DNA of 64,000 nucleotides from Nocardiopsis sp. TSRI0078 (lineage in GTDB: Bacteria > Actinomycetota > Actinomycetes > Streptosporangiales > Streptosporangiaceae): assembly GCF_001905145.1 (NCBI RefSeq), contig NZ_LWLB01000036.1, forward strand, positions 1 through 64,000, read 5' to 3'. The translations under genes and the position numbers were made by a program. The number at the start of each line of letters is the position of its first letter. Position 1 is the first letter of the stretch. Under the pieces are notes generated by a model. The model saw only the letters and a program-made list of their open reading frames with translations, searched no databases and was not told the origin of the DNA. Positions 55,723-64,000 of the stretch are shown here, piece after piece.

Positions 55723-58269
55723 TCAGCCCTCGGCGCGCTCCACCACGGCCGACCACTCGTCCAGCAGACGGTGCGCGGTGTCGGAGTCGGGACCTTCGGC
55801 CCAAAGATGAGTCACGGCCTCCGCGGTGTCGGGGAGGACCAGGGCCCAGCTGCCGTCCGGCTCGATCACCCGGACGCCGTCGGTGGTGTCGAGCTGGCGG
55901 TCGCCAGCCGCCTCCACGACGGCCCGCATCACGCTCCCCTTGATCGCCCACGGGGTGGGCACGGAACGGCGCAGCAGGTGCGCCTGAGGGATCGTACGGT
56001 CGATCTGGCTCAGCGAGCGTCGGGTACGGGCCACCAGGGACAGCAGCCGCACGAAGGCGGCGATGGCGTCACTGGTGGGGCTGAACCGCGGCACGACGAA
56101 ACCGCCGCGGCCGTCGCCCGCGAAGATGATGTCGTCCTCGGCCCGGACCGCCTTGGTCAGCTCGTCGGTGGCCGTGGCCGTCCAGTGCACCTTGACCCCG
56201 TGCGAGGCGGCCACCGTCTCGGCGACCCGCGTGGTGGTCACGGGCAGGGCCACCGTTCCGCCGCCGTACTCGGCGCAGACCAGCTCCAGGACGACCAGCA
56301 GGGCCCGTCCGCTCTCGACGAGCTCGCCGTTCTCGTCCACGATGGACAGCCGCTCGGCCACGGGGTCGAACCGCACCCCGAAGTCGGCGCCCGAGTTGGC
56401 GACCAGCTCGCCCAGCCGTGCCAGGTCCCGGTTCTGCTTGGCGACGCTGTCGGTGGGCGAGGCCTCGTCCAGCCGGTTGTTGACGGTGAGGACGTCCACC
56501 CCGATCCGGCCCAGCAGGGAGGGCAGGATCAGCGAGCCGCTGCCGCCGGCGCAGTCCACCACGACCTTGAGCTCGGCCTCGGCGACGCCGGAGGTGTCCA
56601 CCCTGCGCAGCAGTTCGTGCGAGTAGCTCTCCACGTTGCGGGACGGGAAGGTCAGCTCTCCGATCTCGCCGGGGAAGGCCCGGCGGTACTCGGCGCGGGA
56701 GAAGACCCTGTCCAGCTTGCGCTGCGCGGCGGGCGACAGGTCGGCGCCCTCGCCGTCCAGGAACAGGATGTCCACCGACTCAGGGTCGCCCGGGCTGGTG
56801 CGCACGGTGATGCCGCCGCTGACACCGCTCTGGGAGGTGTGGAAGCGGGCCACCGGCAGCGGCACCACCTCCAGGTCGCGCACCTCGATGGCGGCGGCGG
56901 TGAGCGCGCTGATGATGGCGCGCTTGAGCGTGCGGGCGGCGCGCGAGACGTCACGCGAGGTGGTGACGATCGCGCCCTTCTTGAGGGTGGTGGCGTAGGC
57001 GTTGGCCAGGCGCACCGCCAGTTCCGGCGTGATCTCGACGTTGATCAGGCCCGAGACGCCCCGGGGGCCGAACAGCGAGCGCTGCCCGCGCGACTCCCAG
57101 ATGACGTTGGTGCTGACCACCGCCCCGGCCTCGATGGTCTTGAAGGGGTAGACCTTGACGTCGTTGTGGACGTAGGCCTCGGACTCGATGACGCAGTCCT
57201 CGCCCACGACCGCGCCCTCCTCGATCCGGGCCGCGGCCATGACGTCGGTGTTCTTGCCGATGACGGCGCCGCGCAGGTTGGCGCCGCGGCCGATGAACAC
57301 GTTGTCGTGCAGGACGGTGCGGTGGGCGAAGGCCTCCGAGCGCACCACGGCGTTGCTGCCGACCACGGTGAACTCCCGCAGCTCGGCGCCCGCCTCGACC
57401 TTGGCGTAGTCGCCGACGTAGAGCGGGCCCTTGAGCACGGCGGCGGGGTGAACCTCGGCGCCCTCGCCGACCCACACGCCCGGGGAGACCTCGAAGCCGT
57501 CGATCTCCACGTCGACCTTGCCCGAGAGCACGTCGGCCTGGGCGCTGAGGTAGCTCTCGTGGGTGCCCACGTCCTCCCAGTAGCCGTCGGCGATGTAGCC
57601 GTAGAGGGGCTCGCCCTCCTCCAGGAGCTGGGGGAAGACGTCGCCGGACCAGTCCACGACCTCGCCCTCGGCGACGCGCTCCAGCACCTCCGGCTCCATG
57701 ATGTAGATGCCGGTGTTGACCGTGTCGGAGAAGACCTGGCCCCAGGTGGGCTTCTCCAGGAAGCGCTGGACGCGACCCTGCTCGTCGACGATGATGATGC
57801 CGAACTCCAGCGGGTTCTGCACCCGCTTGAGGCCGATGGTGACCTTGGCCCCGCTCTCGCGGTGGAAGCGGACCATGTCGGTCAGGTCGATGTCGGTGAG
57901 CGCGTCGCCGGAGATGACGATGAAGGGCTCTCCGCGCAGGTGCTCCTCGGCGTTCTTGACACTGCCCGCGGTACCGAGGGGGACCTCCTCGGCGACGTAG
58001 TGGAGCTTCATCCCCAGCTCCTCGCCGTCACCGAAGTAGTTGCGGATGAGGGTGGCCAGGAACTGGACGGTGACCACGGTCTCGGTGAAGCCGTGCTTGC
58101 GCAGCAGGCGCAGGACGTGCTCCATGATGGGTCTGTTGACCACCGGAAGCAGTGGTTTGGGCTGGTTGGCCGTCATGGGACGCAGGCGGGTGCCCTCGCC
58201 GCCCGCCATCACGACGGCCTTCATGGTGGGCGTGGCGCCCTCCGGGGCGGTGTCTTCGGTCTGGCTCAT
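55723..58269 (-). CDS. Mannose-1-phosphate guanylyltransferase fused to a degenerate phosphomannomutase domain
   Basis: 848 residues from the ATG at 58269. N-terminal nucleotidyltransferase (about 15-245; VVMAGGEGTRLRPMTANQPK, DALTDIDLTDM, NTGIYIMEPE), then a left-handed beta-helix (about 260-375; hexapeptide repeats such as VFIGRGANLRGAVIGKNTDV), then an alpha-D-phosphohexomutase-like region (about 390-848). In the mutase part the active-site TASHNP reads RTSPGDP and the metal-binding DGDxDR reads DPVAER, so metal ligands are lost. It may serve GDP-mannose supply for lipid or cell-wall glycans, or bind a sugar phosphate without catalysis. The next gene (a CDP-alcohol phosphatidyltransferase) is also its neighbour in Streptomyces (as SCO1388-1389). 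Confidence 0.88.
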   Translation of the reverse strand: MSQTEDTAPEGATPTMKAVVMAGGEGTRLRPMTANQPKPLLPVVNRPIMEHVLRLLRKHGFTETVVTVQFLATLIRNYFGDGEELGMKLHYVAEEVPLGTAGSVKNAEEHLRGEPFIVISGDALTDIDLTDMVRFHRESGAKVTIGLKRVQNPLEFGIIIVDEQGRVQRFLEKPTWGQVFSDTVNTGIYIMEPEVLERVAEGEVVDWSGDVFPQLLEEGEPLYGYIADGYWEDVGTHESYLSAQADVLSGKVDVEIDGFEVSPGVWVGEGAEVHPAAVLKGPLYVGDYAKVEAGAELREFTVVGSNAVVRSEAFAHRTVLHDNVFIGRGANLRGAVIGKNTDVMAAARIEEGAVVGEDCVIESEAYVHNDVKVYPFKTIEAGAVVSTNVIWESRGQRSLFGPRGVSGLINVEITPELAVRLANAYATTLKKGAIVTTSRDVSRAARTLKRAIISALTAAAIEVRDLEVVPLPVARFHTSQSGVSGGITVRTSPGDPESVDILFLDGEGADLSPAAQRKLDRVFSRAEYRRAFPGEIGELTFPSRNVESYSHELLRRVDTSGVAEAELKVVVDCAGGSGSLILPSLLGRIGVDVLTVNNRLDEASPTDSVAKQNRDLARLGELVANSGADFGVRFDPVAERLSIVDENGELVESGRALLVVLELVCAEYGGGTVALPVTTTRVAETVAASHGVKVHWTATATDELTKAVRAEDDIIFAGDGRGGFVVPRFSPTSDAIAAFVRLLSLVARTRRSLSQIDRTIPQAHLLRRSVPTPWAIKGSVMRAVVEAAGDRQLDTTDGVRVIEPDGSWALVLPDTAEAVTHLWAEGPDSDTAHRLLDEWSAVVERAEG

Positions 58270-58425
58270 CGCCGGTACCTCCGAACGACCGTGCCCTCGG
58301 GCAGGGCGACGGAGAAATGGTGCGCGGAGCGCGCGCCGTCGCGCGCGGTGGGACATGTTCTCATGACGGAGACGACACTCCCTTTCGATCCGACAGGACT
58401 CGTGGTGAGCCGGTCCGTCCGCGGA

Positions 58426-59229
58426 TCAGGGGCCGGTCCGTCCCTGGTCCGGACGACTCGGCCGGTCCGAGCCGTCATCGGCCACCGCACCGGGATCACC
58501 GTCAGCGGTCGCCGGTGTGGCTGGATCGGGTCGATCCGCGGCGTGCCCGCGTACGGGGTCGCTGTCCCCGACGGCCCGCGGGCCACCGGCGTGATCAGCG
58601 CGTTCGTCGCGGCGGGTCTGGGCGATCAGGCGCAGTCCCTGTACGGCGTAGAGCAGTCCGGCCCACCAGTACAGAGCCGTTCCCCAGAGTGCGAAGGCCC
58701 AACCTATAATCCTTGCCACATCTGTGACTATCGAGGCGTATCCCGCGATGAACAGCAGGGGGAACGAGTACAGAAGGCACATGGTGGCGGCCTTCCCGGC
58801 GAAGTTGACCGGGAGGGGTCCGTAACCGAAGTGGCGCAGGATCGGCAGCGCGCCCAGGATGAGGGCGTCGCGCAGGACGAGGATGGCCATCAGCCACCAG
58901 GGCACGATGCCGCGGATGACCAGGCCGAGCAGGGCGGCGAAGATGTAGAGCCGGTCGGCCAGCGGGTCGAGCACGGTGCCCAGGCGCGAGGTCTGGTTCC
59001 AGGCCCGGGCGATCTTGCCGTCGAGCCAGTCGCTGAGGCCCGCGGCGGCCAGCACGAACAGCGCCCACCAGTCGGCGTGGGGCACCAGGATGAGCCACAG
59101 GAACAGCGGCACGCCCAGCAGCCGGAGCATGCTCAGCAGGTTGGGAACCGTCCAGACGCGGTCACTGACCGTCGGGCTGACCACATCGCCCCCCGCCGTG
59201 AGTCTGCCATCTTCCGCGGATCGCCCCAT
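58426..59229 (-). CDS. CDP-alcohol phosphatidyltransferase
   Basis: 267 residues. Integral membrane enzyme joining a CDP-diacylglycerol lipid to an alcohol or polyol phosphate. The family motif D-x2-D-G-x2-A-R-x8-G-x3-D-x3-D is complete in LSDWLDGKIARAWNQTSRLG and VLDPLADRLY (about residues 65-95), with six hydrophobic spans. The last 55 residues are polar, Asp/Arg/Pro-rich. Substrate (glycerol-3-phosphate, inositol-phosphate or other) is unclear; the location beside the pyrophosphorylase gene is the known streptomycete pairing. About 155 bp upstream of the pyrophosphorylase gene on the same strand. Confidence 0.9.
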   Translation of the reverse strand: MGRSAEDGRLTAGGDVVSPTVSDRVWTVPNLLSMLRLLGVPLFLWLILVPHADWWALFVLAAAGLSDWLDGKIARAWNQTSRLGTVLDPLADRLYIFAALLGLVIRGIVPWWLMAILVLRDALILGALPILRHFGYGPLPVNFAGKAATMCLLYSFPLLFIAGYASIVTDVARIIGWAFALWGTALYWWAGLLYAVQGLRLIAQTRRDERADHAGGPRAVGDSDPVRGHAADRPDPATPATADGDPGAVADDGSDRPSRPDQGRTGP

Positions 59230-59373
59230 GGCGTCAACGATAACGGTCGGAAGGGTCGTTTCCCGCCGTCATGGGCCCCGGCCCTGGCATGGTCGGAGTG
59301 CGGCCCGAGCTCATCGTACCCTGTACGCTTTCGCGGCCCTCCCTCCGGCGGCCTCCCCCGCTCACAGATCGCC

Positions 59374-60309
59374 TCAGCGGGGCGTGAGGTGCGCGGCCAG
59401 GCGGCGCAGGTGCTCCGGACCAGTGGGCTCGGCGCCCTGGAGCGGGATCTCCACCGTGCCCAGGTCCGTGAAGCGCGCACGAGTGGCGGCCAGGGCCTCG
59501 TCCGTGTCGGGACCGGCCGCGTCCCCCGACGGGATCTGGTTGACGATCACGGGGGCGAGCCGGAAGCCGGCGCCGGTGAGCTGTTCGACGGCCCTGGCGG
59601 TCTCGGCGAGCACCATGCGGCGGGGCAGGGTCACCAGGCGCACCACGGCGTCCCGGCGCAGGCGCTCGGCGGCGCGCTCCAGGCGGTGGCGGCGGGCGTG
59701 CAGGCGCTCGGTGAGGGGGTCGTCCTCCCCCGTGGGGCCGCCGACGACGTCGGCGAAGGCCTCGGCGCGGCGTGCCCGCTCGCGCTGGCGGGCCAGGCCC
59801 ACCACCCAGGGAGTCAGGAGCGTGGGCAGGTTGAGCAGGCGCAGCAGGTGCCCGGTGGGGGCGCTGTCCACGACCAGGGCGTCCCACCGGCTCCCCACCT
59901 CCTCCATGCGGTCCACGAGCAGGTCGGCCAGCGCGGACTCGGCCATGCCGGGGCTGGAGCCCGCCTGCTCCAGGTGGCGGCGCACGGCGGGCAGGACCTC
60001 GCGGGGGACGGCCCGGCGCGCGTCCTCGGCGACCTGGGCGATCCTGCGGCGCACGGCGGCGTCGGCGTCGGGTTCGGCGGCCCACAGGTTCGGGGCGACC
60101 CGGACGGGGTCGTCCTTGAGGGGGGTCTCCAGGGCGTCGCCCAGCGAGTGGGCGGGGTCGGTGGAGATGACCAGGACCCGGTGCCCGGCGTCGGCCAGGG
60201 CCAGGGCGTGGGCGGCGGCCAGGGTGGTCTTGCCGACGCCGCCCTTGCCTCCGACGAAGGTGATCGGTGCGGCGGGGGCGCCCGCGGCGTCGGTGGCGGG
60301 TCTGGTCAA
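59374..60309 (-). CDS. ArsA-like (Get3-type) P-loop ATPase
   Basis: 311 residues, started at the TTG at 60309 because CGGGAGG lies 6 nt upstream and the codon overlaps the stop of the preceding gene by a few bases. One ATPase domain: the deviant Walker A FVGGKGGVGKTT (near residue 20), ISTDPAHSLGDAL, the switch segment VVDSAPTGHLLRLLNLP, and a C-terminal VIVNQIPSG. No Cys motifs for arsenite. Actinobacteria use such single- or paired-domain ATPases with no arsenic role. Translationally coupled to the YbdD-like gene and downstream of cstA. Confidence 0.9.
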   Translation of the reverse strand: MTRPATDAAGAPAAPITFVGGKGGVGKTTLAAAHALALADAGHRVLVISTDPAHSLGDALETPLKDDPVRVAPNLWAAEPDADAAVRRRIAQVAEDARRAVPREVLPAVRRHLEQAGSSPGMAESALADLLVDRMEEVGSRWDALVVDSAPTGHLLRLLNLPTLLTPWVVGLARQRERARRAEAFADVVGGPTGEDDPLTERLHARRHRLERAAERLRRDAVVRLVTLPRRMVLAETARAVEQLTGAGFRLAPVIVNQIPSGDAAGPDTDEALAATRARFTDLGTVEIPLQGAEPTGPEHLRRLAAHLTPR

Positions 60310-60617
60310 CAGCAGCCTCCCGGTGCTCCGAAGTCCCTGCGGCCCATCCTCTGGTGCCACTCGTGCAGGTCGGCGACCATGTACGGGACCAGGTCCAGGG
60401 TCTCGTAGGCGACGGGGTTGTCCACACCCAGGGTCTCCAGCATGAGCAGGGCCCGCAGGGTGTCCTGCTGGGTGCGGGCCTCGCGTTTGCGCGCGTGCCC
60501 CCAGCGCGCGTCGAAGACCGCCTGGTGGAAGTCCTCGAAACGGCGCCAGGCGGTGACGGCGCGCCGCCAGGCCCGCCCCAGGGAGGCGGGCCCGGCGGCC
60601 TCTCGGTGTTCACGCAT
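60306..60617 (-). CDS. YbdD/YjiX family small protein
   Basis: 103 residues. Family pattern: YETLDLVPYMVADLHEWHQR followed by MGRRDFGAPGGCC at the very end; the terminal CC is a strong family trait (usual end is PGxCC). YbdD/YjiX are encoded next to CstA/BtsT carbon-starvation transporters and are likely accessory subunits. The gene starts 13 bp after the CstA stop, and its own stop overlaps the start of the ArsA-like gene. Confidence 0.9.
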   Translation of the reverse strand: MREHREAAGPASLGRAWRRAVTAWRRFEDFHQAVFDARWGHARKREARTQQDTLRALLMLETLGVDNPVAYETLDLVPYMVADLHEWHQRMGRRDFGAPGGCC

Positions 60618-60630
60618 CGGGGGTCACGGG

Positions 60631-62418
60631 CTACTGCTCCTCGGCGGCCGTCTCGGCGGGCGCCTCCGGCTCGGCGGTCCCCGCCGTCCGACGGGCCGCG
60701 AAGGCCTTGCGCAGGGCCAGCGCGGCCTCCACCGTCATCCAGACGGCCAGGACGAAGATGACCGCGTCCAGCGGGGCCAGCACGAAGGTCTGCATGGCCT
60801 CGCCCGACCGCAGGAAGCCCAGCAGCTGGGTGATGAGCGCCCAGGAGGTCATGATGACGAGGAAGACCAGCGGCACCAGGATCGCGATCGGGTTGCGGCC
60901 GCGCTTGGTCACCCAGACCGCGATCACCGCGAGCGCCAGGCCGGCGGTGAGCTGGTTGGTGGTGCCGAAGAGCTGCCACAGCGTCCCGGCGGCGAAGTTG
61001 CCGGGCACCAGCGCCAGCACCAGGGGCACACCGACCGCGATCAGGGTGGCGACGGTGATGTTGCGGGACAGGAAGAGGAACGCACGGTTCATGGAGCCGC
61101 CCTCGGCCGCCTGGTCCGCCACGATGGTGCTGATCTCCTGGATCGTGTAGCGCTGCAGGCGCACCGCGGTGTCCAGGCTGGTGGCGGCGAAGCTGACCAC
61201 GACGACGGTGGCGAAGACCAGGCCCACGCTCTCGGGGATGCCGATGTTGGCGGCGAACCCGGCCACGCCCTGGACGAACGTGCCCGCGGGGCTGGCCCCG
61301 GCGCTGGCCCAGTCGGCGTACAGGTCGGTCCAGGCGGCCCCCTCGTGGGCGGAGAAGACCATGACGCCCGCGGTGCAGGCCAGGATGGAGCAGACCGCGA
61401 GCGTCCCCTCGCCCAGGGAGCTCAGGTAGCCCACGTACCGGGCGTCGGTCTCCTTGTCCAGCTGCTTGGAGGTGGTCCCCGACGCCACCAGGCTGTGGAA
61501 TCCGGACACGGCGCCGCAGGCGATGGTGATGAACAGCAGCGGGAAGATCGAGGGCGAGCCCTCGGGCAGGTCGCCGCGGAAGGCCGGGGCCTCGATGGTG
61601 TTCATGCCCACGACGATGCCGACCATGATGATGAGCAGGCCCAGCACCATCTGCTGCTGGTTGATGTAGTCGCGCGGCTGCAGCAGCATCCACACGGGCA
61701 GGCGCGAGGTGAAGAAGGTGTAGGTGAAGATCAGCACCAGCCACACCAGGGCGGGCTCCACGCCCAGCGCCCCGGCGACCGGGTCGACGGTGACGGGCAG
61801 CAGCTGCCCCAGCGGGATGCAGGCGTACACGATCGCCAGGGAGACCAGCGAGGGCACCAGGGCCGCCGTGCGGCGGCGGTAGATGAGCTGGCCCACGCCG
61901 ATCGCCAGCGGGATCGTGACCAGGGTGGGCAGCACGGCCTCGGGGTTGTCGATGAACAGGCCGGCGATGATGACCGCGAACACCGCGTTGACCATCGTCA
62001 CCAGGAAGAAGATGATCAGCAGGAACAGAATCCTCGCCCGGGCGCTGATCACGTCGCTGGCCAGCGCGCCGATGCTCTTGCCCTTGTGCCGGACCGAGAC
62101 CACGATCGAGCCGAAGTCGTGGGCGCCGGAGGCGAAGATCGTCCCCAGCACGACCCACAGCAGAGCCGGGCCCCAGCCCCAGAAGACCGCGATGGCCGGA
62201 CCGACGATCGGCGCGGCCCCGGCCACCGAGATGAAGTGGTGCGCGAAGACGATGTGCTTGTTGGTCGGGACGTAGTCCACGCCGTCCTTGTAGGAGTGCG
62301 CGGGTGTCACGAAGGCCGGGTCCAGCGTGTAGACGCGGTTGGCCAGGTAGGCCGAGTAGAAGCGGTAGCCGAGCGCGAACAGCGCCAGGGCTCCGAGGAG
62401 GACGGCTACGGCAGGCAT
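60631..62418 (-). CDS. cstA: Carbon starvation protein A / pyruvate transporter
   Basis: 595 residues, about 15-16 hydrophobic segments. The CstA/BtsT signature is present: GVDYVPTNKHIVFAHHFISV, AGAAPIVGPAIAVFWGWGPA and LLWVVLGTIFASGAHDFGSI. Imports pyruvate (and perhaps peptides) with protons. First gene of the probable three-gene unit cstA-ybdD-ArsA-like; divergent from the PPOX gene 119 bp away. The C-terminal tail EPEAPAETAAEEQ is acidic. Confidence 0.94.
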   Translation of the reverse strand: MPAVAVLLGALALFALGYRFYSAYLANRVYTLDPAFVTPAHSYKDGVDYVPTNKHIVFAHHFISVAGAAPIVGPAIAVFWGWGPALLWVVLGTIFASGAHDFGSIVVSVRHKGKSIGALASDVISARARILFLLIIFFLVTMVNAVFAVIIAGLFIDNPEAVLPTLVTIPLAIGVGQLIYRRRTAALVPSLVSLAIVYACIPLGQLLPVTVDPVAGALGVEPALVWLVLIFTYTFFTSRLPVWMLLQPRDYINQQQMVLGLLIIMVGIVVGMNTIEAPAFRGDLPEGSPSIFPLLFITIACGAVSGFHSLVASGTTSKQLDKETDARYVGYLSSLGEGTLAVCSILACTAGVMVFSAHEGAAWTDLYADWASAGASPAGTFVQGVAGFAANIGIPESVGLVFATVVVVSFAATSLDTAVRLQRYTIQEISTIVADQAAEGGSMNRAFLFLSRNITVATLIAVGVPLVLALVPGNFAAGTLWQLFGTTNQLTAGLALAVIAVWVTKRGRNPIAILVPLVFLVIMTSWALITQLLGFLRSGEAMQTFVLAPLDAVIFVLAVWMTVEAALALRKAFAARRTAGTAEPEAPAETAAEEQ

Positions 62419-62537
62419 GGGGATTCCTTCACTGTGAGCACCTCATAGGGGGGATGGCGGCTGCTCGGTGCTGTGTGGTGGTTCGATTACAGTCCCGAGA
62501 AATTAACATGAGGTGCACATCACAGAAAAGGACGAAT

Positions 62538-63329
62538 GTGAACGATTTGGCCACAGCCTGGCGCGGTTCCTCCGCAGGTGAGCTGTGCTGGCTGACCGCC
62601 GACGGGCCCGCCGCCGTCCCGGTCGTACCCCTGTTCGTGGACCAGCCCTGCGTCGCCCTGCCGTTGGCCCACCTTCCCGAGATCGACTCGCTGCCCGACC
62701 GCGCCGCCTTCTGTGTGAGCGCCCCGACGGGCCCGGAGGGGCCGACCCTGGTCGCCACCGGCACGATCAGCGTGAGCCTGGACCCGCGGGGCACGGAGTT
62801 CGGCGGCGACCTGGTGGAGCAGGAGGTGCTCAAGCATCCGCCGAGCCGGCTGCGGGTGGGCAGTCTGATGGCCCGCAAGGAGAACTGGTGGTGGATGGCG
62901 CGCGCGCTCGTCCGGCTGACCGGGGTCGACGGCGTCCGCGGGCTTCCCGCCCGTACCCGCGCCGAGGACGCCGTCCTGGTGCGTGAACGCGACTCGGACG
63001 TGCGCGTGGACGTGGTGACCGCGAGGGACTGGACGGCGGGTCCGGGCCGGGACGTGGAGCTGTGGCCGCGCGACGGCGGCGACCTGGCCGGACGGGACGA
63101 GCGGGCGCTGGTGATGGGCCACCACGCCAGCCCCGACTTCGAGCGCTGGGAGCGGTGGACGCGCACCGGCACGCTCGTGGGACAGACCCTGCGGGTCACC
63201 GGCGCCGACGGCGGCCCCGACCCGGACCCGCGCCCGTACCGCCTGTTGGAGCGGCTGCGCAACCACCGGGAGGTGGAGCGCGCCTGCCGTGCGGGCGTGG
63301 CGGCCGTGGAGCGCCGCCTGGGACGCTGA
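62538..63329 (+). CDS. PPOX-fold (FMN/heme-binding split barrel) protein
   Basis: 263 residues from the GTG at 62538, with AAGGA upstream. Pyridoxamine 5'-phosphate oxidase-like barrel: WRGSSAGELCWLTADGPAAV, VVPLFVDQPCVALPLA, LVATGTISVSLDPRG and, in the second half, RDVELWPRDGGDL. A second subdomain (about 150-263) is helical at the end. Function unknown, possibly flavin- or F420-linked oxidoreductase or heme-binding. Convergent with the partial amine oxidase and divergent from cstA. Confidence 0.75.
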   Translation: MNDLATAWRGSSAGELCWLTADGPAAVPVVPLFVDQPCVALPLAHLPEIDSLPDRAAFCVSAPTGPEGPTLVATGTISVSLDPRGTEFGGDLVEQEVLKHPPSRLRVGSLMARKENWWWMARALVRLTGVDGVRGLPARTRAEDAVLVRERDSDVRVDVVTARDWTAGPGRDVELWPRDGGDLAGRDERALVMGHHASPDFERWERWTRTGTLVGQTLRVTGADGGPDPDPRPYRLLERLRNHREVERACRAGVAAVERRLGR

Positions 63330-63403
63330 CCGCCCGGCGGGTCCCCGCGCCACGGCCGCGGCCGCCGGCGCCCCCTCTCCGGCCACCGCCGGGCGTGCCG
63401 GGG

Positions 63404-64000
63404 TCAGAGCCCCAGGATGTGGTCGGCCTCCCTGCGCCCCGACAGCAGGGCGCCGTGCACGGTGGCCGTGTGCTCGATCTCGGTGGCCTCCCCCGCGAAG
63501 AAGACCCTCTCGCCGATCGGCTCGCCCAGGGCCACCCGGTCGTCGTCGTCCGAGCCCACGGCCGTGAAGGAGAAGCTCCCCCGGGAGAACGGGTCGTCCA
63601 TCCAGCGCGTGACGAGGTGGCCGACCGGATCGGGTGCCTTGCGGAACATGCTGCGCAGCGAGGCCATCGCGTGTTCGACCACGTCGGCGTCGTCCTTGTC
63701 CGCCAGGAACCGGGCGGCGTTGCCGCCGTTGCGGCTGACCAGGATCGGCGCGTCCAGGACACGCTGACCCGCGTACCAGTGGAACCACGCCCCCTCCTCG
63801 GTACCCAGGTGGACGAGGACCTCGGCGTCGCCCCAGAAGACGTCGTCGAAGCGCAGGAACAGCTTCTCCAGCCGACCGTTGCCCAGGCGCTCCACCGCCT
63901 GGAGCTTGTCGTCGGGCAGCCGCGGGTCGAAGTCGACCTGCCCGGCCTTGAGCACGCCCAGCGGCAGGGTCACCAGGACCCGGTCGGCGGTCAGCACTTC
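63404..64000 (-). CDS. Flavin monoamine oxidase, C-terminal part (cut by window end)
   Basis: 199 residues of the C-terminal half; the N-terminus with the FAD-binding GxGxxG lies outside the window. The substrate-domain and second FAD-binding segment are visible: RVLVTLPLGVLKAGQVDFDP, LEKLFLRFDDVFWGD and the final GERVFFAGEATEIEHTATVH with GALLSGRREA, the diagnostic end of amine oxidases and polyamine oxidases. Gene continues beyond the window on the right. Confidence 0.9.
   Translation of the reverse strand, partial: EVLTADRVLVTLPLGVLKAGQVDFDPRLPDDKLQAVERLGNGRLEKLFLRFDDVFWGDAEVLVHLGTEEGAWFHWYAGQRVLDAPILVSRNGGNAARFLADKDDADVVEHAMASLRSMFRKAPDPVGHLVTRWMDDPFSRGSFSFTAVGSDDDDRVALGEPIGERVFFAGEATEIEHTATVHGALLSGRREADHILGL

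Noticed and set aside
62520-63788. Minus-strand frames over the PPOX gene
   Set aside because: Mirror frames of the plus-strand gene; the plus-strand product fits the PPOX fold with a ribosome-binding site.

Overview
The window is a stretch of chromosome from a high-GC actinomycete, very probably Nocardiopsis or a close relative. Evidence for this is the near-complete Pup-proteasome gene set (pup, prcB, prcA, pafA, a fused pafBC, dop, mpa), the actinobacterial neighbours of that set (helY-tatC-tatA on one side, trmI and a RecB-type nuclease on the other), and an alpha-lytic-type (S1E) secreted protease whose mature part matches, from memory, the acid-stable Nocardiopsis proteases. Genus-level placement rests on that remembered match, not on a search.

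Layout. 1-2.4 kb: a small orphan gene, panD and a LacI-type regulator. 2.4-10.5 kb (minus strand): diacylglycerol kinase and helY, a DUF397 gene, tatC, tatA, a small membrane protein and a one-piece PafBC. 10.5-14.3 kb: a DUF3866 gene, a formyltransferase-fold protein, a 54-bp tandem repeat and a two-domain FKBP lipoprotein. 14.4-18 kb (minus strand, read from high to low coordinates): pup, prcB, prcA, pafA. Between pup and dop lies an accessory block (18-25.1 kb) with the S1E protease and a divergent catabolic module (PucR regulator; MHS-type transporter plus YtcJ-like amidohydrolase). dop follows at 25.2-26.7 kb. At 26.9-29.9 kb there is a tandem cluster of related membrane/zinc-ribbon proteins interrupted by one apparent frameshift and one in-frame stop.

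30.0-35.0 kb is the most disturbed part. A diverged second copy of the mpa 3' end with its terminator (30027-30158) matches the functional one (34945-35095). Between the two lie a decayed IS transposase, a GAF/PP2C (SpoIIE-type) phosphatase, a SigB/SigF-type sigma factor and an AT-richer, gene-poor kilobase. It looks like an old insertion at the mpa 3' end. mpa, trmI and ppgK follow.

39-49.4 kb holds a DUF2000 gene with a divergent AraC regulator, an XRE-TPR protein with a downstream SLOG-like protein, an M50 site-2-type protease, a RecB-family Fe-S nuclease, an orphan LuxR-type response regulator, a ThrE-type exporter, a DUF5999 peptide and a TPR protein. 49.6-55.1 kb is a glycine/nitrogen island in the order known from Mycobacterium (garA-like FHA, DUF151 nuclease, MerR, gcvP), with a singlet glycine riboswitch in front of gcvP. 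55.7-62.4 kb has a GDP-mannose-type pyrophosphorylase fused to a degenerate phosphomannomutase half, a CDP-alcohol phosphatidyltransferase, and a cstA-ybdD-ArsA-like operon. The window ends with a PPOX-fold protein and a truncated FAD amine oxidase.

How it fits together: Dop deamidates the Gln-ending Pup, PafA ligates it to targets, Mpa (C-terminus QYL) feeds the PrcBA core, and PafBC is the DNA-damage activator encoded with them. The S1E protease, the catabolic module and the sigma/phosphatase pair are insertions relative to the usual compact order.
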